Origin: a virus
Length of the DNA stretch: 20,562 nt
Virus record (IMG/VR): IMGVR_UViG_3300022200_007389
Span: 1 to 20,562 of that record
Strand: one strand, 5' to 3'
This document shows positions 6,436 to 12,391 of this stretch, one piece after another. The translations under genes and the position numbers were made by a program. The first letter of the stretch is position 1; each line of letters begins with the position of its first letter. The notes beneath the pieces were generated by a model. The model had not been told where the DNA came from. It did not search any database and saw only the letters and a program-made list of their open reading frames with translations.

Positions 6436-6876
6436 TTATAAAACCGCCTTAATCCCCCGAATCGCCTCCAAAGCCGCTTCCTTGTTCCTCGGTTTCGGCA
6501 ATCCGCGTTTAAAATACCGATACGCCGCGCCCTTATGTCGCCAGTCTTCTGGGTTTCTCGGTTTTGCCAATTCGATAAACTCCGCAATCGACGGGGGCCA
6601 GGTTTTTTCTTTGCGGCAACGGTACAAACCCAGCTTGATTTCATCACCGGTTAATTCCGCTAAGGCTTCGCCCCATTCCTGGCGATGCTTGACCATATCG
6701 GTCTCCGATTCAAACTGCTGCAAAAAGCGATTGCCATAGATGGCTTTAAACCGGTCAAAGAGAGCCGTTTGCCAATGCTCCGGCAATGGCTTCTCGGTGG
6801 TGCTGGTCGATGGCCGCGCTGATTTTTGATCGCTGATCGCGTCGGGTTTCTTGATGAGTTGTTGAATGGGTTTCAT
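6436..6876 (-). CDS. Lambda P-like replication protein (helicase loader)
   Basis: A 146-residue protein. The segment EHWQTALFDRFKAIYGNRFL, then QEWGEALAELTGDEIKLGLY and KTWPPSIAEFIELAKP (about 34-108), follows the pattern of the phage lambda P family, including the characteristic TWPP. By family knowledge, P captures host DnaB helicase and delivers it to the origin bound by O. It is shorter than lambda P (233 residues), as in many phages. The gene lies directly after the O-like gene and overlaps it by about 122 nt in another frame. The start has GGAAAG about 6 nt upstream, and there is no good later start before the conserved region, so the long overlap seems real. Confidence 0.78.
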   Translation of the reverse strand: MKPIQQLIKKPDAISDQKSARPSTSTTEKPLPEHWQTALFDRFKAIYGNRFLQQFESETDMVKHRQEWGEALAELTGDEIKLGLYRCRKEKTWPPSIAEFIELAKPRNPEDWRHKGAAYRYFKRGLPKPRNKEAALEAIRGIKAVL

Positions 6877-7666
6877 AATGCTTTCCGTTGACTTTGTTTC
6901 TGTCTTGTTCTTTGGCTAACCAGTTCGTGATAAATGCCTTAACGCCGGTTTTCGTCTTTCGGCGTTTTTGATTTGAATCTAACCAGCCAATCATCTTGCG
7001 GATTTCTTGCGACACATCGACCGCCGGATAAAGCTCGGTGTAGTAGTCAATGTCGTGCTGGGTAATCGCGTGGTAGGTGTGTTTTTGATTGAGCGGTAAA
7101 TTAAAAATAATCGGGCTGTCGTCTTTGTCGGTCTTGAGCGGTAGCTCAGGACAAGAATTCTCCGTAGGAGAATTACTCTCTGGAATCAGGTTAAGGGAAT
7201 CAGGAATCAGGGCGTTCTTGTCTGATTCTTGCACCGTGCTTGCACCGTTCTTGTCTTGTGCTACGGTTTCACCCTTCTTAAAAAGCCTTATTTTTCCTGT
7301 GCATAGACCATTTTTTCCCCGCTCGTGCGAAGTATAAAAACCGTCCTTATCAGGTAAGTCTGAATCTTGTTCTTTACCGTGTGGTGTTTGATGTTCTAAA
7401 AAATTTAGGATCACAATCACTTTTTTTCCGTCTGCGACATACCTTTCGATAAATCCCCAATGCTCTAACTCTTGCAAGCACTGTTCTATATCCATATTGT
7501 CATACGGGAATAATTCGCCTTTGATCCGTTTAGGCCGATCTTCTAAACGACCCTCTCTGTCAGCCAGCATCCACAGCCCTGGGAACATTAATCTCGTCCA
7601 TAAAGAACACTCGGCCAAATCTTCATTTTTATAAAACCCTGGTTTTATATTTCTACTTCTAGCCAT
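6755..7666 (-). CDS. Lambda O-like replication initiator
   Basis: A protein of about 303 residues. Residues 1-95 (MARSRNIKPGFYKNEDLAEC, LMFPGLWMLADREGRLEDRP, then QELEHWGFIERY) form the winged-helix N-terminal domain common in phage replication initiators and replisome organisers. A low-complexity Ser/Pro/Asn/Glu linker spans about 145-190. The C-terminal part (DIDYYTELYPAVDVSQEIRK, VKAFITNWLAKEQ) resembles the DnaD/O-type helicase-loading region. It should bind the phage origin and recruit the P-like protein encoded next. I chose ATG 7666 because family members begin MAR..NIKPGF; ATG 7675 is also open. DNA repeats in the linker-coding part suggest an internal origin, as in lambda. Confidence 0.8.
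   Translation of the reverse strand: MARSRNIKPGFYKNEDLAECSLWTRLMFPGLWMLADREGRLEDRPKRIKGELFPYDNMDIEQCLQELEHWGFIERYVADGKKVIVILNFLEHQTPHGKEQDSDLPDKDGFYTSHERGKNGLCTGKIRLFKKGETVAQDKNGASTVQESDKNALIPDSLNLIPESNSPTENSCPELPLKTDKDDSPIIFNLPLNQKHTYHAITQHDIDYYTELYPAVDVSQEIRKMIGWLDSNQKRRKTKTGVKAFITNWLAKEQDRNKVNGKHYETHSTTHQETRRDQRSKISAAIDQHHREAIAGALANGSL
7155..7248. other. Candidate replication origin inside the O-like gene
   Basis: In about 95 bp there is an 8-bp perfect inverted repeat, AATTCTCC (7156-7163) and GGAGAATT (7167-7174). Three copies of GGAATCAGG follow at 7182, 7196 and 7203 (the last two overlapping by 2 bp), then two copies of CTTGCACCGT at 7228 and 7239 in an 11-bp tandem. They lie in the part coding for the flexible linker of the initiator, the same relative place as the lambda iterons. 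The repeats are seen directly; origin function is inferred. Confidence 0.45.
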
Positions 7667-8210
7667 GTTCACCATCCGCTTCTTTTCTTCTTTGGCGAAT
7701 CTTTTTCAACCTTTCTTTTGTATATTCTTTGAAATCATCTATGCATCCGGATATTCGATCTGGGTATTTATCAATAATGAAATACAACAAATTTTTTACA
7801 TCTGCTGGATATAAATCATTTTCAATAAGTGCTTTTGTAAAAGCAGGGCTACATGTGCCTAAATCGGTAGCGTCAATGCAATTTTGAAAGGGTAAATAAT
7901 CACACTCTCTACAATAGCCAAATAGTCTTATTACAATATCTATTGCCTCATACACGTCGATATTAAAAAATTCTCTTTCTTTGTTAATACGCAGGTGGCT
8001 TATTTCGTCATGCACATCTTCTTCTAGCGAATAACAGTCTTCGCAATAAATCTCAAATTCGAGATTAAAAGGCATAGGGATACCTGATTTTCCTGCGCTA
8101 TATAACTCCTTAGCCCTATTTCTCCCACCGTGCTTTGATCTGCCAATTTTCACAATACCTGGCATTGCCGGATTGCTCAGGATGTAAACGTATCCGTTAT
8201 ATTTATTCAT
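7659..8210 (-). CDS. T5orf172 (GIY-YIG-like) domain protein
   Basis: A 183-residue protein starting MNKYNGYVYILSNPAMPGIV. Residues 5-90 follow the T5orf172/MUG113 pattern, a GIY-YIG-related domain: GYVYILSNP, then PGIVKIGRS, an Arg helix, a PMPFNLEFEIYCEDC strand, EEDVHDEISHLR and EREFF. The C-terminal part has further Cys residues (GYCRECDYLPFQNC) and ends in a basic helix, KERLKKIRQRRKEADGEHG. This domain is frequent in phage regulatory and DNA-binding proteins, and nuclease activity is uncertain. The gene is more AT-rich than its neighbours, which suggests later insertion between the early regulator and the replication genes. ATG 8210 has GGTGAT upstream; a GTG at 8219 is possible. Confidence 0.78.
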   Translation of the reverse strand: MNKYNGYVYILSNPAMPGIVKIGRSKHGGRNRAKELYSAGKSGIPMPFNLEFEIYCEDCYSLEEDVHDEISHLRINKEREFFNIDVYEAIDIVIRLFGYCRECDYLPFQNCIDATDLGTCSPAFTKALIENDLYPADVKNLLYFIIDKYPDRISGCIDDFKEYTKERLKKIRQRRKEADGEHG

Positions 8211-8213
8211 CGT

Positions 8214-8266
8214 TATCACCGTTCTAACACCGTAAAAAAATAATGCGGAAATGCGTTACGGTGATA
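8214..8266. promoter_or_regulatory. Inverted CACCGT motifs before the T5orf172 gene
   Basis: TATCACCGT (8214-8222) faces its inverse ACGGTGATA (8258-8266). Inside lies another inverted pair, CACCGTAA (8228-8235) and TTACGGTG (8256-8263). The half-site resembles the TATCACCG half of lambda operators. The outer copy overlaps the ribosome site of the T5orf172 gene. It could be an operator or an mRNA hairpin; no promoter is obvious. Confidence 0.35.
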
Positions 8267-8306
8267 CGCACGTTCGGGAGCTACCCTATCCGCATTAGTT
8301 AAAAAC

Positions 8307-8516
8307 TCAGTTCTGATCGTTCTTAGAGTTCTGTAGATTTCCAAACGCTTTTGACATAAGCTCAAACTGACGCTGTTTTTCATTGAGGTATTGGTCAATG
8401 ATGTGTTCGCCCATTTCAGATAACGACTTGTTTTCCAGCTCCGCTAAAACCAGCACCCTGGCTTTCTTCTCAGATGAAATGTGGATATTGATGGATTCAG
8501 TTTTTTTATCGCTCAT
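8307..8516 (-). CDS. Ribbon-helix-helix-like small regulator
   Basis: A 69-residue protein, first gene after the tR1-like terminator. Residues 5-45 (KTESINIHISSEKKARVLVL, then ENKSLSEMGEHIIDQYL) have the strand-helix-helix form of Arc/MetJ-type proteins: a short beta strand of alternating polar residues, then two helices separated by a Ser turn. It probably binds DNA as a dimer. Its place, right after cro and its terminator, is that of cII in lambdoid phages, but the fold is not that of CII, so an analogous role is only a guess. About 90 nt without a gene follow before the next start. Confidence 0.65.
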   Translation of the reverse strand: MSDKKTESINIHISSEKKARVLVLAELENKSLSEMGEHIIDQYLNEKQRQFELMSKAFGNLQNSKNDQN

Positions 8517-8527
8517 CAGTCAGTTCC

Positions 8528-8553
8528 AAAAAAAAGACCGCATCCTTGCGGTT
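8528..8553 (-). terminator. Intrinsic terminator after the Cro-like gene
   Basis: Read on the minus strand: stem ACCGCA, loop AGGA, stem TGCGGT, one C, then eight T. It is a clean Rho-independent terminator 50 nt after the Cro-like gene and just before the next gene, matching the position of lambda tR1. Genes beyond it would then need read-through or antitermination; no N- or Q-like gene is seen. Confidence 0.85.
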
Positions 8554-8604
8554 AACGAAGGTCATATGAAACGCGCCGACTATTACCGCCGCCGGCTGGG
8601 CGGT

Positions 8605-8808
8605 TTATTCTGATAACTCTTTACACACGCTAACGAGTTTGTAAGCGTGGAGCGGTGGCACAAATTGCCGCTTTCTTTTTATCCAAATCGAAATATTGTT
8701 CGGATCGATACCCAGCAACCGACTCAGATTGGCTTTACTTCCAGCAAATTCAATGGCCCGGTCAACTCTCACTTTGGGCGCTTCAATAGGGGTTTGTATC
8801 TCTTTCAT
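8605..8808 (-). CDS. Cro/YdaS-like repressor
   Basis: A 67-residue helix-turn-helix protein. The core, RAIEFAGSKANLSRLLGIDP then NNISIWIKRKRQFVPPLHAY (about 17-57), fits the Cro/YdaS family: a short helix, a Ser-Arg-Leu-Leu-Gly turn and a recognition helix with Asn-Ile-Ser-x-Trp. The first minus-strand gene after the divergent promoter region, it is best read as the Cro-type early repressor binding the intervening palindrome. No CI-like gene sits on the other side of the promoters, where lambda carries one. It could equally be the only repressor of this region. Confidence 0.82.
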   Translation of the reverse strand: MKEIQTPIEAPKVRVDRAIEFAGSKANLSRLLGIDPNNISIWIKRKRQFVPPLHAYKLVSVCKELSE

Positions 8809-8838
8809 CTAAACTTCAAAAAAATTAAGATCGATTCA

Positions 8839-8844
8839 ATTATA
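8839..8844 (-). promoter_or_regulatory. Leftward early promoter, -10 box
   Basis: On the minus strand TATAAT, a perfect -10 hexamer, lies about 30 nt upstream of the Cro-like ATG. No good -35 is seen at 16-18 bp; the matching stretch is AT-only. This is the likely start of the whole leftward operon. Confidence 0.55.
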
Positions 8845-8857
8845 CACAAAAGCAATT

Positions 8858-8879
8858 AAAATAAAATAAGTTTTATTTT
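8858..8879. promoter_or_regulatory. Palindrome between the divergent promoters
   Basis: AAAATAAAA (8858-8866), spacer TAAG, and TTTTATTTT (8871-8879) form a perfect 9-bp inverted repeat. It covers the -35 zone of the leftward promoter and ends 4 bp before the -35 of the rightward promoter, so one bound dimer could block both. It is a likely operator for the Cro-like protein, although AT-rich sequence makes such palindromes easier to meet by chance. Confidence 0.42.
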
Positions 8880-8883
8880 TTCT

Positions 8884-8912
8884 TTGACAAGTTATAAAAT
8901 TTATTTTAATAT
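8884..8912 (+). promoter_or_regulatory. Rightward early promoter
   Basis: A perfect -35 TTGACA (8884-8889), 17-bp spacer and -10 TAATAT (8907-8912). Transcription would begin near 8919, so the first GCANN array lies in the untranslated leader of the rightward operon. This is the clearest promoter in the window. Confidence 0.72.
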
Positions 8913-8933
8913 TTTAACCCATGGATCAGGAAA

Positions 8934-9051
8934 GCAGGGAAATGCAGGGCAGTGCATCGCACTGCATCGCAGGGCAATGCAAAGCATAGCAACTCAAAGC
9001 AACGCGGATTACCGATTCGCTGAGTCGGTAATACCGAGTCGGTTTTGACTC
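8934..9051 (+). repeat. GCANN array plus two-hairpin core, copy 1
   Basis: An interrupted 5-nt array (GCAGG, GAAAT, then ten GCANN units from 8944 to 8993) ends in TCAAA-GCAAC-GCG (8994-9006). Hairpin 1 follows: arms ATTACCGATTC (9008-9018) and GAGTCGGTAAT (9022-9032), loop GCT, 11 bp with one G-T pair. Hairpin 2: GAGTC (9036-9040) and GACTC (9047-9051). The ribosome site TGGAG of the next gene comes 2 nt later. There is no second array in this copy. It lies in the leader of the rightward transcript. Confidence 0.8.
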
Positions 9052-9064
9052 ATGGAGATATAGC

Positions 9065-9235
9065 ATGGATGCAGCTCATCACACAGGTGATTCAGCCGGG
9101 CCGATTGTCACGCAAATCCAAACCCGGCAGTCAGCGATGGAGTCACTACCTTGCAGAACGTACTCCAGCTCCAGGCGCAAACCGATTAGCCCACGTTACG
9201 GGCGGACATTCACGGCCACGGATGGCGACTTTTGA
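9065..9235 (+). CDS. Small basic protein of unknown function (56 aa)
   Basis: Encodes 56 residues, MDAAHHTGDSAGPIVTQIQT and onward, with a basic Arg-rich second half (LPCRTYSSSRRKPISPRYGR) and an acidic end. The ATG follows GGAG by about 8 nt, directly after hairpin 2 of the repeat element. Its stop (TGA) runs into GAGGAG, the ribosome site of the next gene, so the two genes look coupled. A different frame is also open here (from 9045) but has no ribosome site. I do not recognise the family. As first gene of the operon it could be an early host-takeover or regulatory peptide, but that is only from position. Confidence 0.6.
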   Translation: MDAAHHTGDSAGPIVTQIQTRQSAMESLPCRTYSSSRRKPISPRYGRTFTATDGDF

Positions 9236-9245
9236 GGAGAAGATC

Positions 9246-9509
9246 ATGGCTAAATTTGAAACGACGGTCATCGTTAATGACCAAGAACACGAGGCCGAGG
9301 TTGAGTTTTACCACCAACCCGAAGAACAACAAACACTGGAACACCCAGGCTGTGATGAAAGCGCGCATATCGAGCGCGTCATTATCTGGATCGGTGCTTT
9401 GAAGGTCGATCTGCTTGATCCCATGTACGCATGGATTCTGAACGCTGACGACCTGGCGCTGCTGGAAACCGAAGCCCTTGAATCGGTAACGGATCAGGAG
9501 TGCTACTGA
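9246..9509 (+). CDS. Hypothetical acidic protein (87 aa)
   Basis: An 87-residue, strongly acidic protein beginning MAKFETTVIVNDQEHEAEVE. The N-terminal half appears to form beta strands (FETTVIVNDQEHEAEVEFYH, then IERVIIWIGALKVDLL) and the end is helical (ADDLALLETEALES). ATG at 9246 has GAGGAG 7 nt upstream, a very good site; the in-frame extension upstream to 9045 is therefore not used. The stop overlaps the next start (TGATG). Acidic proteins of this size in early phage operons are sometimes DNA mimics or anti-defence proteins, but nothing in the sequence proves it. Confidence 0.75.
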   Translation: MAKFETTVIVNDQEHEAEVEFYHQPEEQQTLEHPGCDESAHIERVIIWIGALKVDLLDPMYAWILNADDLALLETEALESVTDQECY

Positions 9510-9718
9510 TGGACATGAGCAAAGCAACGGCCAAACAAAAAATCAATCTGGCTTTGGATGAAGTGCGTCAAGTGCTGATGGAGTTAGGCCACACAGACGC
9601 CAGAATCAATCTGGCGGAAATGGAGATCGCCGGACAGGCCGCGCTTGATCTGCTGCAACACGAAGCCATTGAAGAACAGGCCAGAATATTAACCAGTTTT
9701 AGGAGTATGTCAGCATGA
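9509..9718 (+). CDS. Hypothetical helical protein (69 aa)
   Basis: A 69-residue protein, MDMSKATAKQKINLALDEVR and onward, predicted by eye to be all helical with regular Leu/Ala/Glu spacing. The start overlaps the previous stop (TGATG) and has AGGAG 8 nt upstream; the end overlaps the next start (ATGA). No family recognised. Its place in a run of small genes before recE is typical of early phage genes of accessory function. Confidence 0.7.
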   Translation: MDMSKATAKQKINLALDEVRQVLMELGHTDARINLAEMEIAGQAALDLLQHEAIEEQARILTSFRSMSA

Positions 9719-9873
9719 CCGTCATTACACAAAAACAAGCCGACGGCTGGATGGTCGTCTGTCACAACCAAAGCAAAACCATTTTTTCACGCTGCAAAGA
9801 CAGCGACCGCAAACGGGCGTTTAAATTAGCGGCTCGTGGATTCTGGCAACTGGTCAATGGGGAACACGCATGA
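9715..9873 (+). CDS. Hypothetical small basic protein (52 aa)
   Basis: Encodes 52 residues, MTVITQKQADGWMVVCHNQS and then a basic middle (SRCKDSDRKRAFKLAARGFW). A strand followed by a helix is likely. It is joined to both neighbours by ATGA overlaps, with AGGAG about 13 nt upstream of its start. The overlaps and its composition support a real gene. I do not recognise it. Confidence 0.62.
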   Translation: MTVITQKQADGWMVVCHNQSKTIFSRCKDSDRKRAFKLAARGFWQLVNGEHA

Positions 9874-10043
9874 ATCAAAAAACCATCACAATCAAATATA
9901 CATCATACAAATCTGGACATGATCCTAAAGACATGCTGGAGCTGGTTGGCGAGATGATCGAAAAAGAAATTGATGAAGGCCATTTGAATGACGGATTCAG
10001 TTTAATCAACTGGAAAACTACAAAGGAAGCAGACCATGACTAA
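9870..10043 (+). CDS. Hypothetical small acidic protein (57 aa)
   Basis: A 57-residue protein, MNQKTITIKYTSYKSGHDPK and then MLELVGEMIEKEIDEGHLND. It looks like one strand, a long acidic helix and a terminal strand. The start overlaps the stop of the preceding gene, and it ends 8 nt inside the recE-like gene, whose ribosome site (GGAAG) lies in its last codons. Probably translated together with recE. Function unknown. Confidence 0.62.
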   Translation: MNQKTITIKYTSYKSGHDPKDMLELVGEMIEKEIDEGHLNDGFSLINWKTTKEADHD

Positions 10044-10809
10044 CATGGCGCTGGGACTGCGCCCCATGACCAATGCTGAATACCACGCATCCGAAGGCAT
10101 CAGCAGCAGCAATTTAAAACTGCTCGCTGAGTCGCCGGTGCATTTGAAACACAAACATCTGTTTCAGATGAAATCCAGCGCGTTTGACTTCGGATCACTG
10201 GTTCATGCTTTGGTGCTTGAACCGGAAACGGTGGATGATGAATTTGCCATCCTGCCAAAGTTTGACCTGCGCACCAAAGCCGGAAAGGAAGCTAAAACCG
10301 AATTTGAAGCCCTTCACGGCACGAAAACCATTTTAACCACCGAAGACATGGTCACGGCTGAAAAAATGGCTCAAAACGTCACAGCGATAGCCGGCGGGCT
10401 TTTAATGAACGGCGTCGCTGAACAGTCGTTTTTTGCCGAAGAAGACGGGCTGATTCTCAAATGCCGTCCAGACTATTACATCCAGTCTGCTGGCGTGGTG
10501 GTGGACTTAAAAACCACAGCGGATATTAGCGAGTTTGGCATCCGTAAAAGCCTGACGAATTATAACTATCACTGGAGCGCGGTTTGGTACATGAAAGCAC
10601 TAAACATGCTTTCTTTGCCTGCAAAGAAGTTTGTGTTTGTGTTTGTCGAAAAGACAGCGCCGCACATGGTCAAGATTCGCGAACTCACACCCGACACCTT
10701 AGAAACCGCCCACTTTGAAATTGAGCAAATGCTGGACGGCTACCGAGATTATTTAAAAACAGGCCGCTGTAATGTCGTGAAACCTGCGGCTATTTTTGGA
10801 GAACAATAA
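10036..10809 (+). CDS. recE: RecE-like 5'-3' exonuclease (exonuclease VIII type)
   Basis: A 257-residue nuclease that degrades the 5' strand of duplex ends, leaving 3' tails for the RecT annealase encoded next. The N-terminus MTNAEYHASEGISSSNLKLL (11-30) and FDFGSLVHALVLEP (50-63) are typical of the exodeoxyribonuclease VIII / DUF3799 family. The PD-(D/E)XK core is visible: Glu129 in AEQSF, LKCRPDYY (141-148) with the first Asp, and VVVDLKTTAD (154-163) with Asp157 and Lys159. YHWSAVWYM (178-186) is the later conserved helix. It corresponds to the nuclease domain of the much longer E. coli RecE. It ends directly before recT, so the two form a double-strand-break annealing system. Confidence 0.92.
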   Translation: MTNMALGLRPMTNAEYHASEGISSSNLKLLAESPVHLKHKHLFQMKSSAFDFGSLVHALVLEPETVDDEFAILPKFDLRTKAGKEAKTEFEALHGTKTILTTEDMVTAEKMAQNVTAIAGGLLMNGVAEQSFFAEEDGLILKCRPDYYIQSAGVVVDLKTTADISEFGIRKSLTNYNYHWSAVWYMKALNMLSLPAKKFVFVFVEKTAPHMVKIRELTPDTLETAHFEIEQMLDGYRDYLKTGRCNVVKPAAIFGEQ

Positions 10810-11508
10810 ATGACTCAAACAAACCTGATCGCATCAGATACCACCATCGGATTTAACACCCAAGCCAGTTTTGAACTGGTACAACGCGCCGCAAAAATGT
10901 TGGCCAGCTCCACTTTAGTACCCAAAGACTATCAAGGCGCAGCAGGCATGGCCAATTGTGCAATTGCCCTCAATATGGCGCAACGGATGGGAGCCGACCC
11001 GCTCATGGTGTTACAAAATCTGGTCATTGTGCATGGCCGTCCCACTTGGAGCAGTCAATTCTTAATTGCCACTTTCAATTCCTGCGGTCGTTACTCATCA
11101 CTGAAATTTGAGTTTTTTGGCGACAAAGGAACCGATGATTACGGCTGTCGAGCGACCGCTAAAGAATTATCTACGGGCGAGGTACTCACTGGGCCAGATG
11201 TGACCATTGCCATTTCAAAAACCGAAGGCTGGTATAACCGCAACGGCAGCAAGTGGAAAACCATTCCTGAACTCATGCTCAGATACCGAGCTGCCGCATG
11301 GTTTATCAGAACCGTCGCACCGGAATTATCAATGGGCCTGCATTCATCTGAAGAAATCCGCGACATGGAAGAAAAAGAAATTAATCCGCGTCCGGTCAGT
11401 AAAGGCCCATCGATTAACGATCTGATTAATCAGAGCATCGATGCTGAAACCGGAGAGATTCAAGAAGCAGAACCGGTGGACTTAGACGAAATTGCGAACT
11501 CAGTTTAA
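10810..11508 (+). CDS. recT: RecT-family single-strand annealing protein
   Basis: A 232-residue recombinase that coats 3' single strands and pairs them with complementary DNA. It begins right after the recE stop. The family core is clear: NCAIALNMAQRMGADPLMVL (about 49-68), then HGRPTWSSQFLIATFNSCGR (about 75-94) with the 'G.p.wsa.f..a..N..G' pattern, and LMLRYRAAAWFIRTVAPELS (about 155-175) near the end of the folded part. The tail (after 190) is acidic and poorly structured. Length is a little under E. coli RecT (269). It probably acts with RecE, the SSB-like protein and RusA to form concatemers for packaging. A repeat element begins 46 nt after its stop. Confidence 0.93.
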   Translation: MTQTNLIASDTTIGFNTQASFELVQRAAKMLASSTLVPKDYQGAAGMANCAIALNMAQRMGADPLMVLQNLVIVHGRPTWSSQFLIATFNSCGRYSSLKFEFFGDKGTDDYGCRATAKELSTGEVLTGPDVTIAISKTEGWYNRNGSKWKTIPELMLRYRAAAWFIRTVAPELSMGLHSSEEIRDMEEKEINPRPVSKGPSINDLINQSIDAETGEIQEAEPVDLDEIANSV

Positions 11509-11554
11509 AGACTCCTCAACGTCCTCGGCAAGGCGTTAAAAGGCCGGTTTGGAT

Positions 11555-11773
11555 GCAGCACATAGCATTGCAGTGCACTGCATAGCAAAGCAGGGCAAGG
11601 CAAATCAAAGCAACGCGGGCAGCCGATTCACTGAGTCGGTTGTACCGAGTCGCTTTTGACTCAAGGGAAGCAGTGCAGGGCATCGCAATGCATAGCAGTG
11701 CAGCGCAGCGCAATGCAAAGCATCGCAGGGCATTTGAAAGCAACGCGACCTGAGCAAGTCACTAAAAGGCTCA
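11555..11773 (+). repeat. GCANN array plus hairpin core, copy 2
   Basis: This fills most of the 289-nt gap after recT. Array A is GCAGC, ACATA, then eight GCANN (11565-11604), TCAAA-GCAAC-GCG. Hairpin 1 has arms CAGCCGATTC (11620-11629) and GAGTCGGTTG (11633-11642), loop ACT. Hairpin 2 is GAGTC (11647-11651) and GACTC (11658-11662). Array B has thirteen GCANN (11670-11734), TGAAA-GCAAC-GCG. A third hairpin has TGAGC (11751-11755) and GCTCA (11769-11773). GGAG and the next ATG follow at 11787 and 11798. Because GCANN contains almost no stop codons in any frame, long false reading frames cross it on both strands. Confidence 0.85.
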
Positions 11774-11797
11774 TTCACTTAAAATCGGAGAAAAAAA

Positions 11798-12391
11798 ATG
11801 ATAAGAAACGCAACCATCAAAGTCATCGGCTTTCAGCCTTTATTGCAATCCAACCCAACCACAGTAGATCGCTTTCATCCGATCTCTAAACGCATGGCCG
11901 CGATTAACGCCAGAAAAACCCGCCGCACCGATGAAGATTATTTGGAATTAAGAGAGCTGGAAATCAAAGCAAAAACCTATTTTGATGAAAAACTTGGCGT
12001 CTATGTCCCAGGCAGTTGGTTAATTGAAAGCTTTGGCAAACATTCGCACGCAATGGCAAAAATTCCTAAAGCGGAAATACGCGGCTCCATGTTTGTGGCC
12101 GATAAATTAAAACTGGTTTACAGCGGTATGGATCGGGTCAAAACCTTAGAAGATATTGTCAAAAATGATGAGTTTCATCATTTGATGAATGTCAAACAAG
12201 GTCAAGTCAGAGTCATAAAAGCCTGTCCCATCTTTAACGATTGGAGCTTTGAAACCGAATTAGAATTTGATGACAAAATTGTGGATAAAACCGATATTGA
12301 TCGAATTTTTAAACATGCGGCTCGCTTAGGCGGTTATGGTGATTTTAGACCGACCTTTGGCCGCGCCAATGTGGAGATTACGCATGGTTGA
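11798..12391 (+). CDS. Conserved-looking phage protein, function unknown
   Basis: A 197-residue protein, starting 7 nt after GGAG. The N-terminus, ATIKVIGFQPLLQSNPTTVD, looks like a beta strand followed by a 'plL...' turn. A middle segment, FDEKLGVYVPGSWLIESFGK, is followed by basic helices. The end, DRIFKHAARLGGYGDFRPTF then GRANVEI, carries a G.GDfRP.fGr.. pattern that I associate with a widespread phage protein family of unknown function, often written G(I/L)GDWRPKYGRF. The fold recalls ferredoxin-like RAMP proteins but that is a guess. It overlaps the next gene by 8 nt, and the pair is bracketed by copies 2 and 3 of the repeat element. Confidence 0.72.
   Translation: MIRNATIKVIGFQPLLQSNPTTVDRFHPISKRMAAINARKTRRTDEDYLELRELEIKAKTYFDEKLGVYVPGSWLIESFGKHSHAMAKIPKAEIRGSMFVADKLKLVYSGMDRVKTLEDIVKNDEFHHLMNVKQGQVRVIKACPIFNDWSFETELEFDDKIVDKTDIDRIFKHAARLGGYGDFRPTFGRANVEITHG

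Noticed and set aside
8216-8398. Leftward 60-codon frame overlapping the RHH-like gene
   Set aside because: It starts inside the RHH-like gene in another frame, has no ribosome site and covers the inverted CACCGT motifs; the gap is more likely non-coding.
8566-8613. Rightward 15-residue frame (MKRADYYRRRLGGLF) between the terminator and the Cro-like gene
   Set aside because: It has a fair ribosome-like GAAGG but is very short, runs against the Cro-like transcript and has no promoter of its own.
9045-9245. Extension of the 9246 gene upstream to 9045
   Set aside because: The upstream ATG overlaps hairpin 2 and lacks a ribosome site, while ATG 9246 has GAGGAG; the region codes for the 56-residue protein in another frame.
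11516-11743. Leftward 75-codon frame across copy 2, and the rightward frame 11656-11889
   Set aside because: Same cause as in copy 3: stop-poor repeat sequence. The rightward frame also overlaps the well-supported gene at 11798 in another frame.
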